Assembly (NCBI RefSeq): GCF_003259365.1
Contig: NZ_QLLY01000026.1
Coordinates: forward strand, 1 to 42,888
Length of the DNA: 42,888 nucleotides
Reading direction: 5' to 3'
Origin: Streptomyces sp. PsTaAH-137
Lineage (GTDB): Bacteria; Actinomycetota; Actinomycetes; Streptomycetales; Streptomycetaceae
A program made the translations under genes and the position numbers. This document shows, one piece after another, positions 33,656 to 41,366 of the stretch. The notes below the pieces were generated by a model. It saw nothing but the letters and a program-made list of their open reading frames with translations, was not told the DNA's origin and ran no database searches. Every line of letters starts with the position of its first letter. Positions within the stretch are counted from its first letter, which is position 1.

Positions 33656-35321
33656 GGGCGGACACCAGGCGCGCGGCCCGCCGCACCCGGCGCGTCACCT
33701 GGTTGCGGCCCACCCGGCGGGCCACCGGGCGCACGATCCGGGCCGTCATCCCGGTCGCCGCCCACCGCACCTGGAGCCGTCCGGCGCCGCGCCCCTCCGG
33801 CTCCACCGTCACCCGGTGGTGGTGGAAGTCGGACGTGAACGACGGGAAGTCCAGCGGGGCGAGCAGCAGCCCCGTGTTGCGCAGTCCGCCCGGCGCCTGG
33901 AGCTGGAGGAGCGGGTGGCGGGTGCCGTCGAAGCCCTGGGCGGGCAGCGGGACCTGCGTCAGGTCCAGGTCGACGCGGCCCTCGAAGACGCCGGGCCGCA
34001 CCGGGTCGAGCCGGAAGCGGACCGTGGTGCGGCGCCGCCCGGGGGAGAGCAGCAGGGCGGCGACCTGCGGGCCGACCGGGAGGCGCAGCGCCGGGTCGTG
34101 GGTGCGGATGTGCAGGGCGAGCGAGGCCGGGCCCGGACCCCGCCGCACCGAGACGATCTCGTGCCGGAACTGGGCGCCGGGGAACGGCCGGGTGTCCAGG
34201 GCCAGGTCGTCGAGGGCCAGCTCGCGGCGGGCCTCGGGTGTCTCGGGGAGCGTGGAGCCCCAGTAGAGGCTGCCCGCTTCGTCGGTGACCGCCTCGCGCG
34301 GGGCGACCCCGTGGCCGAGGCCGCGTGCGGCGAGCCGGGCCTCGTCGAGGCGGCCGTCGCGGACCAGCTGGAGCACGACGCGCTCCGCGCGCGGCAGCCG
34401 CTCGTAGGCGCCGGGCGCCAGACCGGCGAGGTACGGGTTCACGAGCGCGGCGAACCCCTCCAGCCAGTCGTCGGCCCGGTAGGGCAGATCACCCGCGTAC
34501 ATCCGGAAGTCGTGCTTGAGGAACTTGTAGTCCTTGGCCTCGCGCACCGCCTCGCTGAAGCCGCCCTCCTCCAGGAAGCCGTCGATGAGCGTCTGGACGT
34601 GGACCCGGTCGCGGACGTTGGCCAGCTTGTGCCGCTGGTTGGAGATGGAGGCGGCGGACTCGGCCGCGTACGGCGCGATGTACCAGCGGTAGACGAGGTC
34701 GGGGACGACGGTGAAGGATCTCGCCAGGCCGTACGCCTGCGCCGAGAACAGCTGGTCCTCGTAGTGGATGCCCTCGGGGAACCGCAGCTCGTGGCGGTCG
34801 AGGAAGGCTCGCGCGTACATCTTGCTCGTCGACAGGTGCTCGAAGAGCAGGGCCGGTTCGGCCTCGATGCCGGGGACCGTGCGGCGCTCGGCGACCAGGT
34901 GCGGCATCCAGACCGAGCGGTGGCCCGTGTCGACCCTGATCCGCTGCACCGCGCCCATGGCGAAGTCGATCGCCGGGTTCTCGCGGTGGGCGGCGAGCAG
35001 CGACTCCACGGCGCGCGGCGGGAGTTCGTCGTCGCTGTCGAGGAACATCAGGTACGGGGCGCGGGCGATGCCGAGGGCGCGGTTGCGCGGGGCGGAGCAG
35101 CCGCCGCTGTTCTCGGGCAGCCGCAGATACGTGATGCGGTCGTCCTGCGCGGCCAGCTCCCGGGCCACCTCGGGCGTGCGGTCCGTGGAGTGGTCGTCGC
35201 TGATGACGATCTCGATGTTGTGGTGCGTCTGCGCCTGGAGCGAGGCGACGGCGCGCGGCAGCCGCTCGGCGTCGTTGAAGACGATCACCGTGACGGTCAC
35301 GTCGGGGGTCTGCGCGGGCAT
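33645..35321 (-). CDS. GT2 family glycosyltransferase
   Basis: This 558-aa glycosyltransferase has an N-terminal GT-A domain (VTVIVFNDAERLPRAV, SDDHSTDRTPEV at 41-52, and the metal/donor motif FLDSDDEL at 93-100). A ~300-residue C-terminal part follows without a clear domain and ends in a very basic stretch (ARRVGRNQVTRRVRRAARLV). It probably adds a sugar to a wall polymer. The ATG at 35321 overlaps the TGA of the upstream TagF-like gene by one base (TGATG). Its 3' end converges on, and overlaps by 11 bp, the gene on the other strand. The acceptor is unknown. Confidence 0.85.
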   Translation of the reverse strand: MPAQTPDVTVTVIVFNDAERLPRAVASLQAQTHHNIEIVISDDHSTDRTPEVARELAAQDDRITYLRLPENSGGCSAPRNRALGIARAPYLMFLDSDDELPPRAVESLLAAHRENPAIDFAMGAVQRIRVDTGHRSVWMPHLVAERRTVPGIEAEPALLFEHLSTSKMYARAFLDRHELRFPEGIHYEDQLFSAQAYGLARSFTVVPDLVYRWYIAPYAAESAASISNQRHKLANVRDRVHVQTLIDGFLEEGGFSEAVREAKDYKFLKHDFRMYAGDLPYRADDWLEGFAALVNPYLAGLAPGAYERLPRAERVVLQLVRDGRLDEARLAARGLGHGVAPREAVTDEAGSLYWGSTLPETPEARRELALDDLALDTRPFPGAQFRHEIVSVRRGPGPASLALHIRTHDPALRLPVGPQVAALLLSPGRRRTTVRFRLDPVRPGVFEGRVDLDLTQVPLPAQGFDGTRHPLLQLQAPGGLRNTGLLLAPLDFPSFTSDFHHHRVTVEPEGRGAGRLQVRWAATGMTARIVRPVARRVGRNQVTRRVRRAARLVSALTR

Positions 35322-37540
35322 CAGCCGGTCGCCTCCTCGGGCGTGGGAGCGGGGGTGCGGGACTCCAGGGGGAGCACCGGCGGCAGGCTCTCCTCCGGCT
35401 CGCCCAGGAAGACGCGGCGCACGACGCGCTCGGCGGCCCGCCCGTCGTCGAACTCGCAGAACCTGCGCCGGAAGGCGGTGCGCACCTTCGCCGACGCCTC
35501 GTCGCGCCAGGCGTCCGTCGCGAGGATCTCCGTCAGGTCCTCCTCGGTGCGCGCCACATGGCCCGGCGGCTCGGCGAGCAGGTCGAAGTAGGTGCCGCGG
35601 GTGCGGGCGTACGTCTCCCAGTCGTCGGCGAAGCTGATGATCGGCCGGTCCAGGTTGGCGTAGTCGAACATGATGGAGGAGTAGTCCGTGACGAGCGCGT
35701 CCGCGGCCAGCGCCAGCTCCTCCACCGGGTCGTACGCCGATACGTCGATGACGCGGCCGGTGCGGCGCAGGCCCGCCAGCGGGGAGGCGCCGCCGCCGTA
35801 GAAGTAGTGGCCGCGCACGAGCAGGACCGTGTCGTCGCCGAGCCGCTCGGAGAGGGCGGCGAGGTCCAGGCGCGGGGTCCAGCTCGCCTCGTAGTCGCGG
35901 TGGGTCGGCGCGTACAGGACGGCGCGGCGGCCCGGGGCGATGCCGAGGCGGTCGCGGACGGCGCGGATGTCGGCGGCCGTCGCCCGGTAGTACACGTCGT
36001 TGCGCGGATAGCCGTGGTCCAGGGAGACGAAGTGCGACGGGTAGGCGTGCTCCCACATCCGCGTGGAGTGACTGTTCGCGCTGACGCTGTAGTCCCACTT
36101 GTCGACGCGGGCGAGCAGCGCGTCGAAGTCGAGGCCCCGGGAGGCCGTCGGGTACGCGCGCTGGTCCAGGCCCATCTTCTTCAGCGGGGTGCCGTGGTGG
36201 GTCTGGAGGTGGATCGCGCCGGGGCGCTTGACCACGGCGTTCGGGAAGTTGACGTTGTTGGTGAGGTAGCGGGCGCGGGCCAGCGTCTCCCAGTAGCGGC
36301 GGGTGCCGGGCACGATGTGGTCGGTGCCGGGCGGGACGAGCGGCTCGGCCGCCTTCGACACCACCCACACCGGGCGGATGTGCGGGGCGAGTTCGCCGAG
36401 CTTCGCGGCGATCGCGGCCGGGTTGCAGGCGACTCCGCGGTCCCAGTAGGCGGAGAAGACGGCCAGGTCCTGGTCGACCGGCTCGCGCAGGGCCTTCTGG
36501 TAGTGGTGGTCGAGGACCTTGGCGCCCAGCTGCTTCTTGCGGACGTGCAGGGTCGTGCGCAGGCCGCGCCGCCGCTGGTTGGCCGCCTGGAACGCGCGGT
36601 ACTTGGTGTACGCGTCCTCTTCGAGCAGTCTGCGCCGGATGCCCTCCATACCGCCGGGGCGCCGGTGTCCCGCGGGCTTCCAGCGCACGGCCGCCGCAGA
36701 GGCGCGGTGGAAGAACTCCCGGGCCACCGCGTCCGGCATCGACTCGCGCGCCACCACCCGCATCGTCTCGGTGGCCATCAGGTCGTACAGGACCGCGCGC
36801 GGCCGGGGTGCGGAGTCCCGCCGGTGCAGCAGCCGCTGGAGCCGGTCGTAGCTCTCGACGAGTCCGTAGCGCCGCTCGGCGGTCACCGGGGGCAGGCTCT
36901 CGCGCCGCAACTCCCTTACCTCCACGACCACTTGGTCCAGGCAGGCGATCCGGTCGGCGAGGGCGAGGGCGGCGCGGGAGGCGAACATCTCGTCCGGGTC
37001 GGCGAGTTCGGCCTCGTGGGCGCGCCAGAAGTCGGCGCGCAGGGCCCGCTTGACGAGCAGCGGGGTGACCCGGAGCAGGTCGGGTGCCTGGTCGAGGGTG
37101 ACGTCGCGGCGGGCCACCCGGGCGAGCCGGCCGGCGTCGGCGCCGGACGCGCCGGTGCCGCGCCAGGTCGTACGGACATGGTCGGCGACCACCACGTCGA
37201 CGGTCTCCGGCACTTCGGCGAGCCGGTCGAGCAGCGTCCGCACCGCGCCCGCGGGCAGCCGGTCCTTGGCGGGCAGGAACCACAGCCAGGTGCCGCGTGC
37301 CCGCTCGGCGCCCGCGGCGCGCGCCGCCGCGTCGTCGGTGTCCCCGGGCAGCGGCAGGACCGTGCCGCCGGACCGGACCGCCACGTCCTGCGCGTCGTCC
37401 CCGACGGCCGCCGTCACCAGCTCGGCCTCCGGCGGGAGCTGGGCGGCCACGCTGTCGAGGCAGACGCCGAGCAGTCCCTGCACATCACGCCCGTACACGA
37501 TGATGCTGAGCAACGGCTCGCCGGTCCGGGTTATCTGCAC
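35321..37540 (-). CDS. TagF-like CDP-glycerol glycerophosphotransferase with degenerate GT-A domain
   Basis: This 739-aa two-domain protein carries a TagF-type glycerophosphotransferase in residues ~340-710: THHGTPLKKMG (~446-456), YAPTHRD (~539-545) and TDYSSIMFDYANLDRPIISF (~615-635). TagF enzymes polymerise glycerol-phosphate or ribitol-phosphate units of teichoic acids. The first ~250 residues look like a GT-A glycosyltransferase fold (LLSIIVYGRDVQGLLGVCLD), but where the DSDD motif should be there is PAKD, so it is probably inactive or structural. The GTG at 37540 has AGGAG at 5 nt; an ATG at 37591 has none. It is co-transcribed with the GT2 gene. Confidence 0.88.
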   Translation of the reverse strand: MQITRTGEPLLSIIVYGRDVQGLLGVCLDSVAAQLPPEAELVTAAVGDDAQDVAVRSGGTVLPLPGDTDDAAARAAGAERARGTWLWFLPAKDRLPAGAVRTLLDRLAEVPETVDVVVADHVRTTWRGTGASGADAGRLARVARRDVTLDQAPDLLRVTPLLVKRALRADFWRAHEAELADPDEMFASRAALALADRIACLDQVVVEVRELRRESLPPVTAERRYGLVESYDRLQRLLHRRDSAPRPRAVLYDLMATETMRVVARESMPDAVAREFFHRASAAAVRWKPAGHRRPGGMEGIRRRLLEEDAYTKYRAFQAANQRRRGLRTTLHVRKKQLGAKVLDHHYQKALREPVDQDLAVFSAYWDRGVACNPAAIAAKLGELAPHIRPVWVVSKAAEPLVPPGTDHIVPGTRRYWETLARARYLTNNVNFPNAVVKRPGAIHLQTHHGTPLKKMGLDQRAYPTASRGLDFDALLARVDKWDYSVSANSHSTRMWEHAYPSHFVSLDHGYPRNDVYYRATAADIRAVRDRLGIAPGRRAVLYAPTHRDYEASWTPRLDLAALSERLGDDTVLLVRGHYFYGGGASPLAGLRRTGRVIDVSAYDPVEELALAADALVTDYSSIMFDYANLDRPIISFADDWETYARTRGTYFDLLAEPPGHVARTEEDLTEILATDAWRDEASAKVRTAFRRRFCEFDDGRAAERVVRRVFLGEPEESLPPVLPLESRTPAPTPEEATG

Positions 37541-37671
37541 AGGGACTCCTCGCGTCTTTTCGTCCTCTTCTGGCCACCGCCCCTGAGTCATATTTGCACT
37601 AAGCGGACAAAAGGGTAAGCGCAGTTGTGTCTCGACTGGGCCTCATGGGGGAAGAGGCGGGCCGGCGGGGC

Positions 37672-38544
37672 TCAGGTTCCCTTTGTGACGTTCTTTCCGG
37701 CGGCGGGGCTCTTGGGCTTCTTGGCCGGGTTGGTGAACGCCTCGTACGCCGCGAGGACCTCCTCCGTCGGCCCGTCCATCCGCAGCTCGCCGCGCTCCAG
37801 CCAGAGCACCCGGTCGCAGGTGTCCCGGATCGACTTGTTGCTGTGGCTCACCAGGAAGACGGTGCCCGCGCGCTCGCGCAGCTCCTTGATCCGCTGCTCG
37901 GAGCGCTTCTGGAAGGAACGGTCGCCCGTGGCCAGGGCCTCGTCGACGAGGAGGACGTCGTGCTCCTTGGCGACGGCGATGGAGAAGCGGAGCCGCGCGC
38001 CCATGCCCGACGAGTACGTGCGCATCGGCAGGGTGATGAAGTCGCCCTTGTCGTTGATGCCGGAGAAGTCGACGATCTCGTCGTAGCGGTCGCGGACCTG
38101 CTCGCGGCTCATGCCCATGGCGAGGCCGCCGAGCTTGACGTTGCGCTCGCCGGTGAGGTCGTTCATCAGCGCGGCGTTCACGCCGAGCAGGGAGGGCTGG
38201 CCGTCGGTGAAGATCCGGCCGTTCTCCGTGGGCAGCAGTCCGGCGACCGCCTTGAGCAGGGTCGACTTGCCCGAGCCGTTGGTGCCGATCAGGCCGATGG
38301 CCTCGCCGCGGTAGGCGGTGAACGACACGTTCCGCACGGCGTGCACCTTGCGGACGCCCGCGCGCCGCTCGACCTTCTTGCGGCCGCGCAGGATGCGGCT
38401 GAGGGCGGCGGTCGCGGTGCCGCGGCCCGCGCCGGTGCCGTTGACCCGGTAGACGATGTCGACGCCGTCGACGATGACGGTGGGGACGCGCTCGTCCTGG
38501 ATCTGCGCGGTCTCCGCTCGGGGGGCGGTCTGCGTGTCAGTCAC
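37672..38544 (-). CDS. ABC transporter ATPase, wall-polymer/O-antigen export type (TagH-like)
   Basis: This 290-aa ATPase of the TagH/Wzt/KpsT group has Walker A GTNGSGKST (87-95), signature YSSGMGARL (177-185, the SSGM form of polysaccharide exporters), Walker B VLLVDEALATGD (Asp201-Glu202) and the H-loop VSHS. It powers export of undecaprenyl-linked polymers by the permease encoded next to it. The GTG start at 38544 overlaps the permease stop by 8 bp. The first ~60 residues and the C-terminal Lys-rich tail are extra. It lies 131 bp upstream of the TagF-like gene on the same strand, supporting one teichoic-acid-like pathway. Confidence 0.93.
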   Translation of the reverse strand: MTDTQTAPRAETAQIQDERVPTVIVDGVDIVYRVNGTGAGRGTATAALSRILRGRKKVERRAGVRKVHAVRNVSFTAYRGEAIGLIGTNGSGKSTLLKAVAGLLPTENGRIFTDGQPSLLGVNAALMNDLTGERNVKLGGLAMGMSREQVRDRYDEIVDFSGINDKGDFITLPMRTYSSGMGARLRFSIAVAKEHDVLLVDEALATGDRSFQKRSEQRIKELRERAGTVFLVSHSNKSIRDTCDRVLWLERGELRMDGPTEEVLAAYEAFTNPAKKPKSPAAGKNVTKGT

Positions 38545-39457
38545 GGCCGTACGTCTCCTCTGCCTTCCAGAAGTAGATGAACCCGCCGACGCCGGCGAGC
38601 AGGGCCCAGAACACGGCGAAGGGCCAGATGTGCGGCGGAAGATTGTCCGCGGTGAAGCTGTCGATCAGGGCGAAGCGCATCAGGTCGATGTAGACCGCGA
38701 CCGGATTGAGCTGCACGGCCTGCTGGACGACCACCGGGAGGTCGGTCTTCGGCAGCTTGTCGCTGAGGCTGAACATCACGCCGGACAGGTACATCCACAC
38801 GCGCAGGACGAACGGCATCAGCTGGTTGAGGTCGGGGGTGCGGGCGCCGAGCCGCGCCATGACCAGGGCCAGGCCCGCGTTGAAGACCGACTGGAGGGCC
38901 AGGGCGGGCAGCGCCAGGAGCCAGGACGGGCCGGGCGGGACGCCGAAGGCGAGCAGGATCAGGATCAGCGCGACCATCGAGAACAGCAGCTGCTGGAGCT
39001 GCTGGAGGCAGTACGACAGCGGCAGCGAGGCGCGCGGGAAGTGCAGGGCGCGCACCAGGCCCATGCTGCCGGAGATCGCCCGCACCCCGGACATCACCGA
39101 GCTCTGGGTGTAGGTCCAGATGAACACCCCGGTCACCAGGAACGGGATGTAGTCCGGGACGCCCCGGGAGGTCTTCAGGATGACGCCGAAGATGAAGTAG
39201 TAGACCGCGGCGTTGAGGAGCGGGGTCAGCACCTGCCACAGCTGGCCCAGGCTCGACCTGCTGTACTGCGAGGTCAGCTTGGCGGTGGCGAAGGCGGTGA
39301 TGAAGTGCCGCCGCGCCCACAGCTGCCGCACGTACGCGGGCAGGGTGGGGCGGGCGCCGCTGACGCTCAGCCCGTACCGCGCGGCGAGGGCCGCGGCGTC
39401 CTCGCCGGCGGCGGCCGGGGGTGCCGGCGTGGGAGGTGTGTCCAGGACCTGGCTCAC
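38537..39457 (-). CDS. ABC transporter permease, TagG/Wzm type
   Basis: This 306-aa permease has six transmembrane helices and a ~65-residue cytoplasmic N-terminus. It shows the family elements RSSLGQLWQVLTPLLNA and YYFIFGVILKTSRGVPDYIPF. Together with the TagH-like ATPase it should flip a lipid-linked polymer across the membrane. The GTG at 39457 is the likely start (SQVLDTPPTP); the ribosome-binding site is weak. It is divergent from the TetR gene and probably controlled by it, because the candidate operator overlaps its predicted promoter (39560-39589, minus strand). Confidence 0.92.
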   Translation of the reverse strand: MSQVLDTPPTPAPPAAAGEDAAALAARYGLSVSGARPTLPAYVRQLWARRHFITAFATAKLTSQYSRSSLGQLWQVLTPLLNAAVYYFIFGVILKTSRGVPDYIPFLVTGVFIWTYTQSSVMSGVRAISGSMGLVRALHFPRASLPLSYCLQQLQQLLFSMVALILILLAFGVPPGPSWLLALPALALQSVFNAGLALVMARLGARTPDLNQLMPFVLRVWMYLSGVMFSLSDKLPKTDLPVVVQQAVQLNPVAVYIDLMRFALIDSFTADNLPPHIWPFAVFWALLAGVGGFIYFWKAEETYGRD

Positions 39458-39559
39458 GTCCGCTGCTTTCTTCGATGGCTTCGGTGAAGGGACGACGACG
39501 GGCGTTCACCTCCCGTTTACGTCGGGACGGGTCCGTATCGTCGTCACGTGATGGCGATG

Positions 39560-39589
39560 ACGATAGGGCGGATCCACGTCGCAACGCAA
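39560..39589 (-). promoter_or_regulatory. Candidate promoter of the ABC exporter
   Basis: On the minus strand, TTGCGT (39589-39584) and TATCGT (39565-39560) are separated by 18 bp. This is a good principal-sigma match (TTGNNN / TANNNT). Transcription would start near 39553, about 95 bp upstream of the permease GTG. The -35 hexamer is inside the TetR-type palindrome. Confidence 0.45.
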
Positions 39590-39605
39590 CCGTTTCGTCG
39601 TTACG
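39577..39605. promoter_or_regulatory. TetR operator candidate (29-bp imperfect palindrome)
   Basis: The left arm CGTCGCAACGCAAC (39577-39590) and right arm GTTTCGTCGTTACG (39592-39605) pair at 10 of 14 positions around C39591. The arm ends CGTCGCAACG and CGTCGTTACG also read as direct repeats, with a third, CGTCGTCACG, at 39539-39548. The site covers the -35 of the ABC promoter and lies just upstream of the tetR -10 (TATGCT, 39610-39615). Confidence 0.5.
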
Positions 39606-39622
39606 CGCCTATGCTTTGCCAT

Positions 39623-40258
39623 ATGACGACCAACGCCGACCCAGCCCATGAGAAGGCCAAGCCGACGCGTCGCCGTGCCCCGGCCGGGGCCGCCGTGCTG
39701 CGCGAGGACGTGACGGACGCGATCCGCGCCGCCGTCTTCGAGGAGCTGGCCTCCGTCGGCTACGCCCGGATGTCCATCGAGGGCATCGCGCGCCGCGCCG
39801 GGGTCGGCAAGACGGCCGTCTACCGCCGCTGGCGCTCCAAGCTGCACCTCGTCCTCGACCTGGTCTCCGCGATAGCGGTGCAGGGGCTGCCCGCCCCCGA
39901 CACCGGCTCCCTCCAGGAGGACCTGCTGCTCCTGTACCGGGTCACGTCCCGGGCGCTGCGCCACCCCGTGGCCGGCCAGATCATCCCCGACCTCCAGGCG
40001 GAGGCGGCCCGCAACCCCGAGATCGCCGACGCGATGCAGAAGGCCCTGCGCGAGGGCCAGCACGGCGTGGCCAGCGGGATCGTGCGGGCGGCCGTGGAGC
40101 GGGGTGAGCTGCGCGCGGGCCTCGACGAGGAACTCGCGCTCGACCTGATCTCCGGCCCGCTGTACTGGCGCTCGGTGGTGGTGCGCACGCCCGAGCTGCC
40201 CAAGGGGCATCTGAAGCGGCTCGCGACGGCGACCGCGGCGGCGCTCAAGGCGCTGTGA
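39623..40258 (+). CDS. TetR/AcrR family transcriptional regulator
   Basis: This 211-aa regulator has its HTH at about 49-70 (ARMSIEGIARRAGVGKTAVY then RRW) and a C-terminal ligand-binding domain of the TetR_C_11 kind (~95-200). It probably represses the divergent ABC exporter and itself; a 29-bp palindrome lies in between. The ATG at 39623 lies about 7 nt after a TATGCT -10 with no Shine-Dalgarno, so the mRNA may be leaderless. The frame is open upstream to 39548 (GTG), but those residues look non-coding. The ligand is unknown; a wall-polymer precursor or an envelope stressor is a guess. Confidence 0.9.
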   Translation: MTTNADPAHEKAKPTRRRAPAGAAVLREDVTDAIRAAVFEELASVGYARMSIEGIARRAGVGKTAVYRRWRSKLHLVLDLVSAIAVQGLPAPDTGSLQEDLLLLYRVTSRALRHPVAGQIIPDLQAEAARNPEIADAMQKALREGQHGVASGIVRAAVERGELRAGLDEELALDLISGPLYWRSVVVRTPELPKGHLKRLATATAAALKAL

Positions 40259-40310
40259 GGCGGGGCTCTGCAAAGCAGGGTGGTTCACGCCGAGCACGAT
40301 CCCGGCCAAG

Positions 40311-40320
40311 TTTCATGAAA
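40311..40320. promoter_or_regulatory. TTTCATGAAA palindrome upstream of the sulfotransferase
   Basis: A perfect 10-bp A/T-rich palindrome lies 52 bp upstream of the sulfotransferase ATG, in otherwise G+C-rich DNA. It may be an operator; its size is at the lower end for chance rejection. Confidence 0.3.
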
Positions 40321-40372
40321 GGTAAGGGCGGCACACAGCCCGGGTAAAAGTTCGGCAGGCAGGGTCTTTGCC

Positions 40373-41278
40373 ATGGGAACCGTGAAGACCGGGATACGGC
40401 GCAGGGCGCGCCTGCTGAAGGAGGCGCTGAGCGCGCCGGAACCGAGGGCGGTGGAGCCGGCGGCTCCGGGCGGGCGGCGGCCGCCCAAGCGGACCGTGCC
40501 GCTGGAGGCGGCGGTGCCGACCGCGCCACGCCTGGTGGACAGCCCCGTCTTCGTCCTGACCCCGGTCCGCGCGGGCTCCACGCTGCTGCGGATGCTGCTC
40601 AACAGCCACTCCCGCGTCCGCGCCCCGCACGAGCTGCACCTGCGCAGCGTCGAGGTGGACCTCGCCCCCGACTTCTCGGGCCGCGCCCTGCGCGCCCTCG
40701 ACCTGGACAAGGCCGAGCTGGAACACGTCCTGTGGGACCGGGTGCTGCACCTGGAACTGGAACGCTCCGGCAAGGACGTCGTCGTCGACAAGACCCCGGG
40801 CAACGTCTGGGCCTGGCAGCGCCTGGCGCACGCCTGGCCGCGGGCCCGCTTCCTCTTCCTCCGGCGCCACCCGCGGGCGATCATCGACTCGCTCGACCGC
40901 CGCAAGGGCAACACGGCGACGACGGCGGAGAACGAGCGCAACGTCCTGAAGTACCTCGGCCCCCTCGAAGAGGCCCGCCGCTGTCTCGACCCGGCGCTCA
41001 CCCACACCGTCCGCTACGAGGACCTGACCGCCGACCCGGCCGCCGTCACCCGGTCCGTCACCGACTGGCTCGGCCTGGACTGGGAGCCCGGGATGCTCGA
41101 CTACGGCTCCCACGCCGACGCGCACGGTCCGCTGCTGCCGAACCTCGGCGACCGCGGCGGGAAGATCCTCTCCGGCCGTGTCCAGCCGGCGCCCGCGCCG
41201 CTCGGCCTCGACGGCCTGTCGCCGCGGGTGCGGGAGGTCGCGGAGACCTGGGGGTACGGGGGCTCGCTCGCCGCGTAA
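40373..41278 (+). CDS. Cytoplasmic sulfotransferase family protein
   Basis: This 301-aa protein of the sulfotransferase family (Sulfotransfer_3 type) has the 5'-phosphosulfate-binding loop PVRAGSTLLRMLLNSHS (~64-80) and the 3'-phosphate-binding region FLRRHPRAIIDS (161-172, with Arg and Ser ligands). There is no signal peptide or membrane segment, so it uses PAPS in the cytoplasm. The N-terminal ~45 residues are basic and Pro-rich. The substrate is unknown; the position next to wall-polymer genes suggests a surface-glycan precursor, but a small-molecule role is equally possible. The ATG at 40373 follows GGCAGGG. Confidence 0.88.
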   Translation: MGTVKTGIRRRARLLKEALSAPEPRAVEPAAPGGRRPPKRTVPLEAAVPTAPRLVDSPVFVLTPVRAGSTLLRMLLNSHSRVRAPHELHLRSVEVDLAPDFSGRALRALDLDKAELEHVLWDRVLHLELERSGKDVVVDKTPGNVWAWQRLAHAWPRARFLFLRRHPRAIIDSLDRRKGNTATTAENERNVLKYLGPLEEARRCLDPALTHTVRYEDLTADPAAVTRSVTDWLGLDWEPGMLDYGSHADAHGPLLPNLGDRGGKILSGRVQPAPAPLGLDGLSPRVREVAETWGYGGSLAA

Positions 41279-41332
41279 CGGCCGTCCCGCCGCTACCTGT
41301 CCGTATCGCGGGACCGTTCCCGGCCGCTGCCC

Positions 41333-41365
41333 CGAATGGGTTAAATGTCCATTACGCTCCATTCG
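41333..41365. promoter_or_regulatory. Inverted repeat next to the ThrE start
   Basis: CGAATGG (41333-41339) and CCATTCG (41359-41365) form a perfect 7-bp inverted repeat around 19 bp of A/T-richer DNA (GTTAAATGTCCATTACG). The right arm ends one base before the ATG at 41367. It may be an operator over the promoter, or a hairpin at the start codon if transcription begins upstream. Confidence 0.35.
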
Positions 41366-41366
41366 T

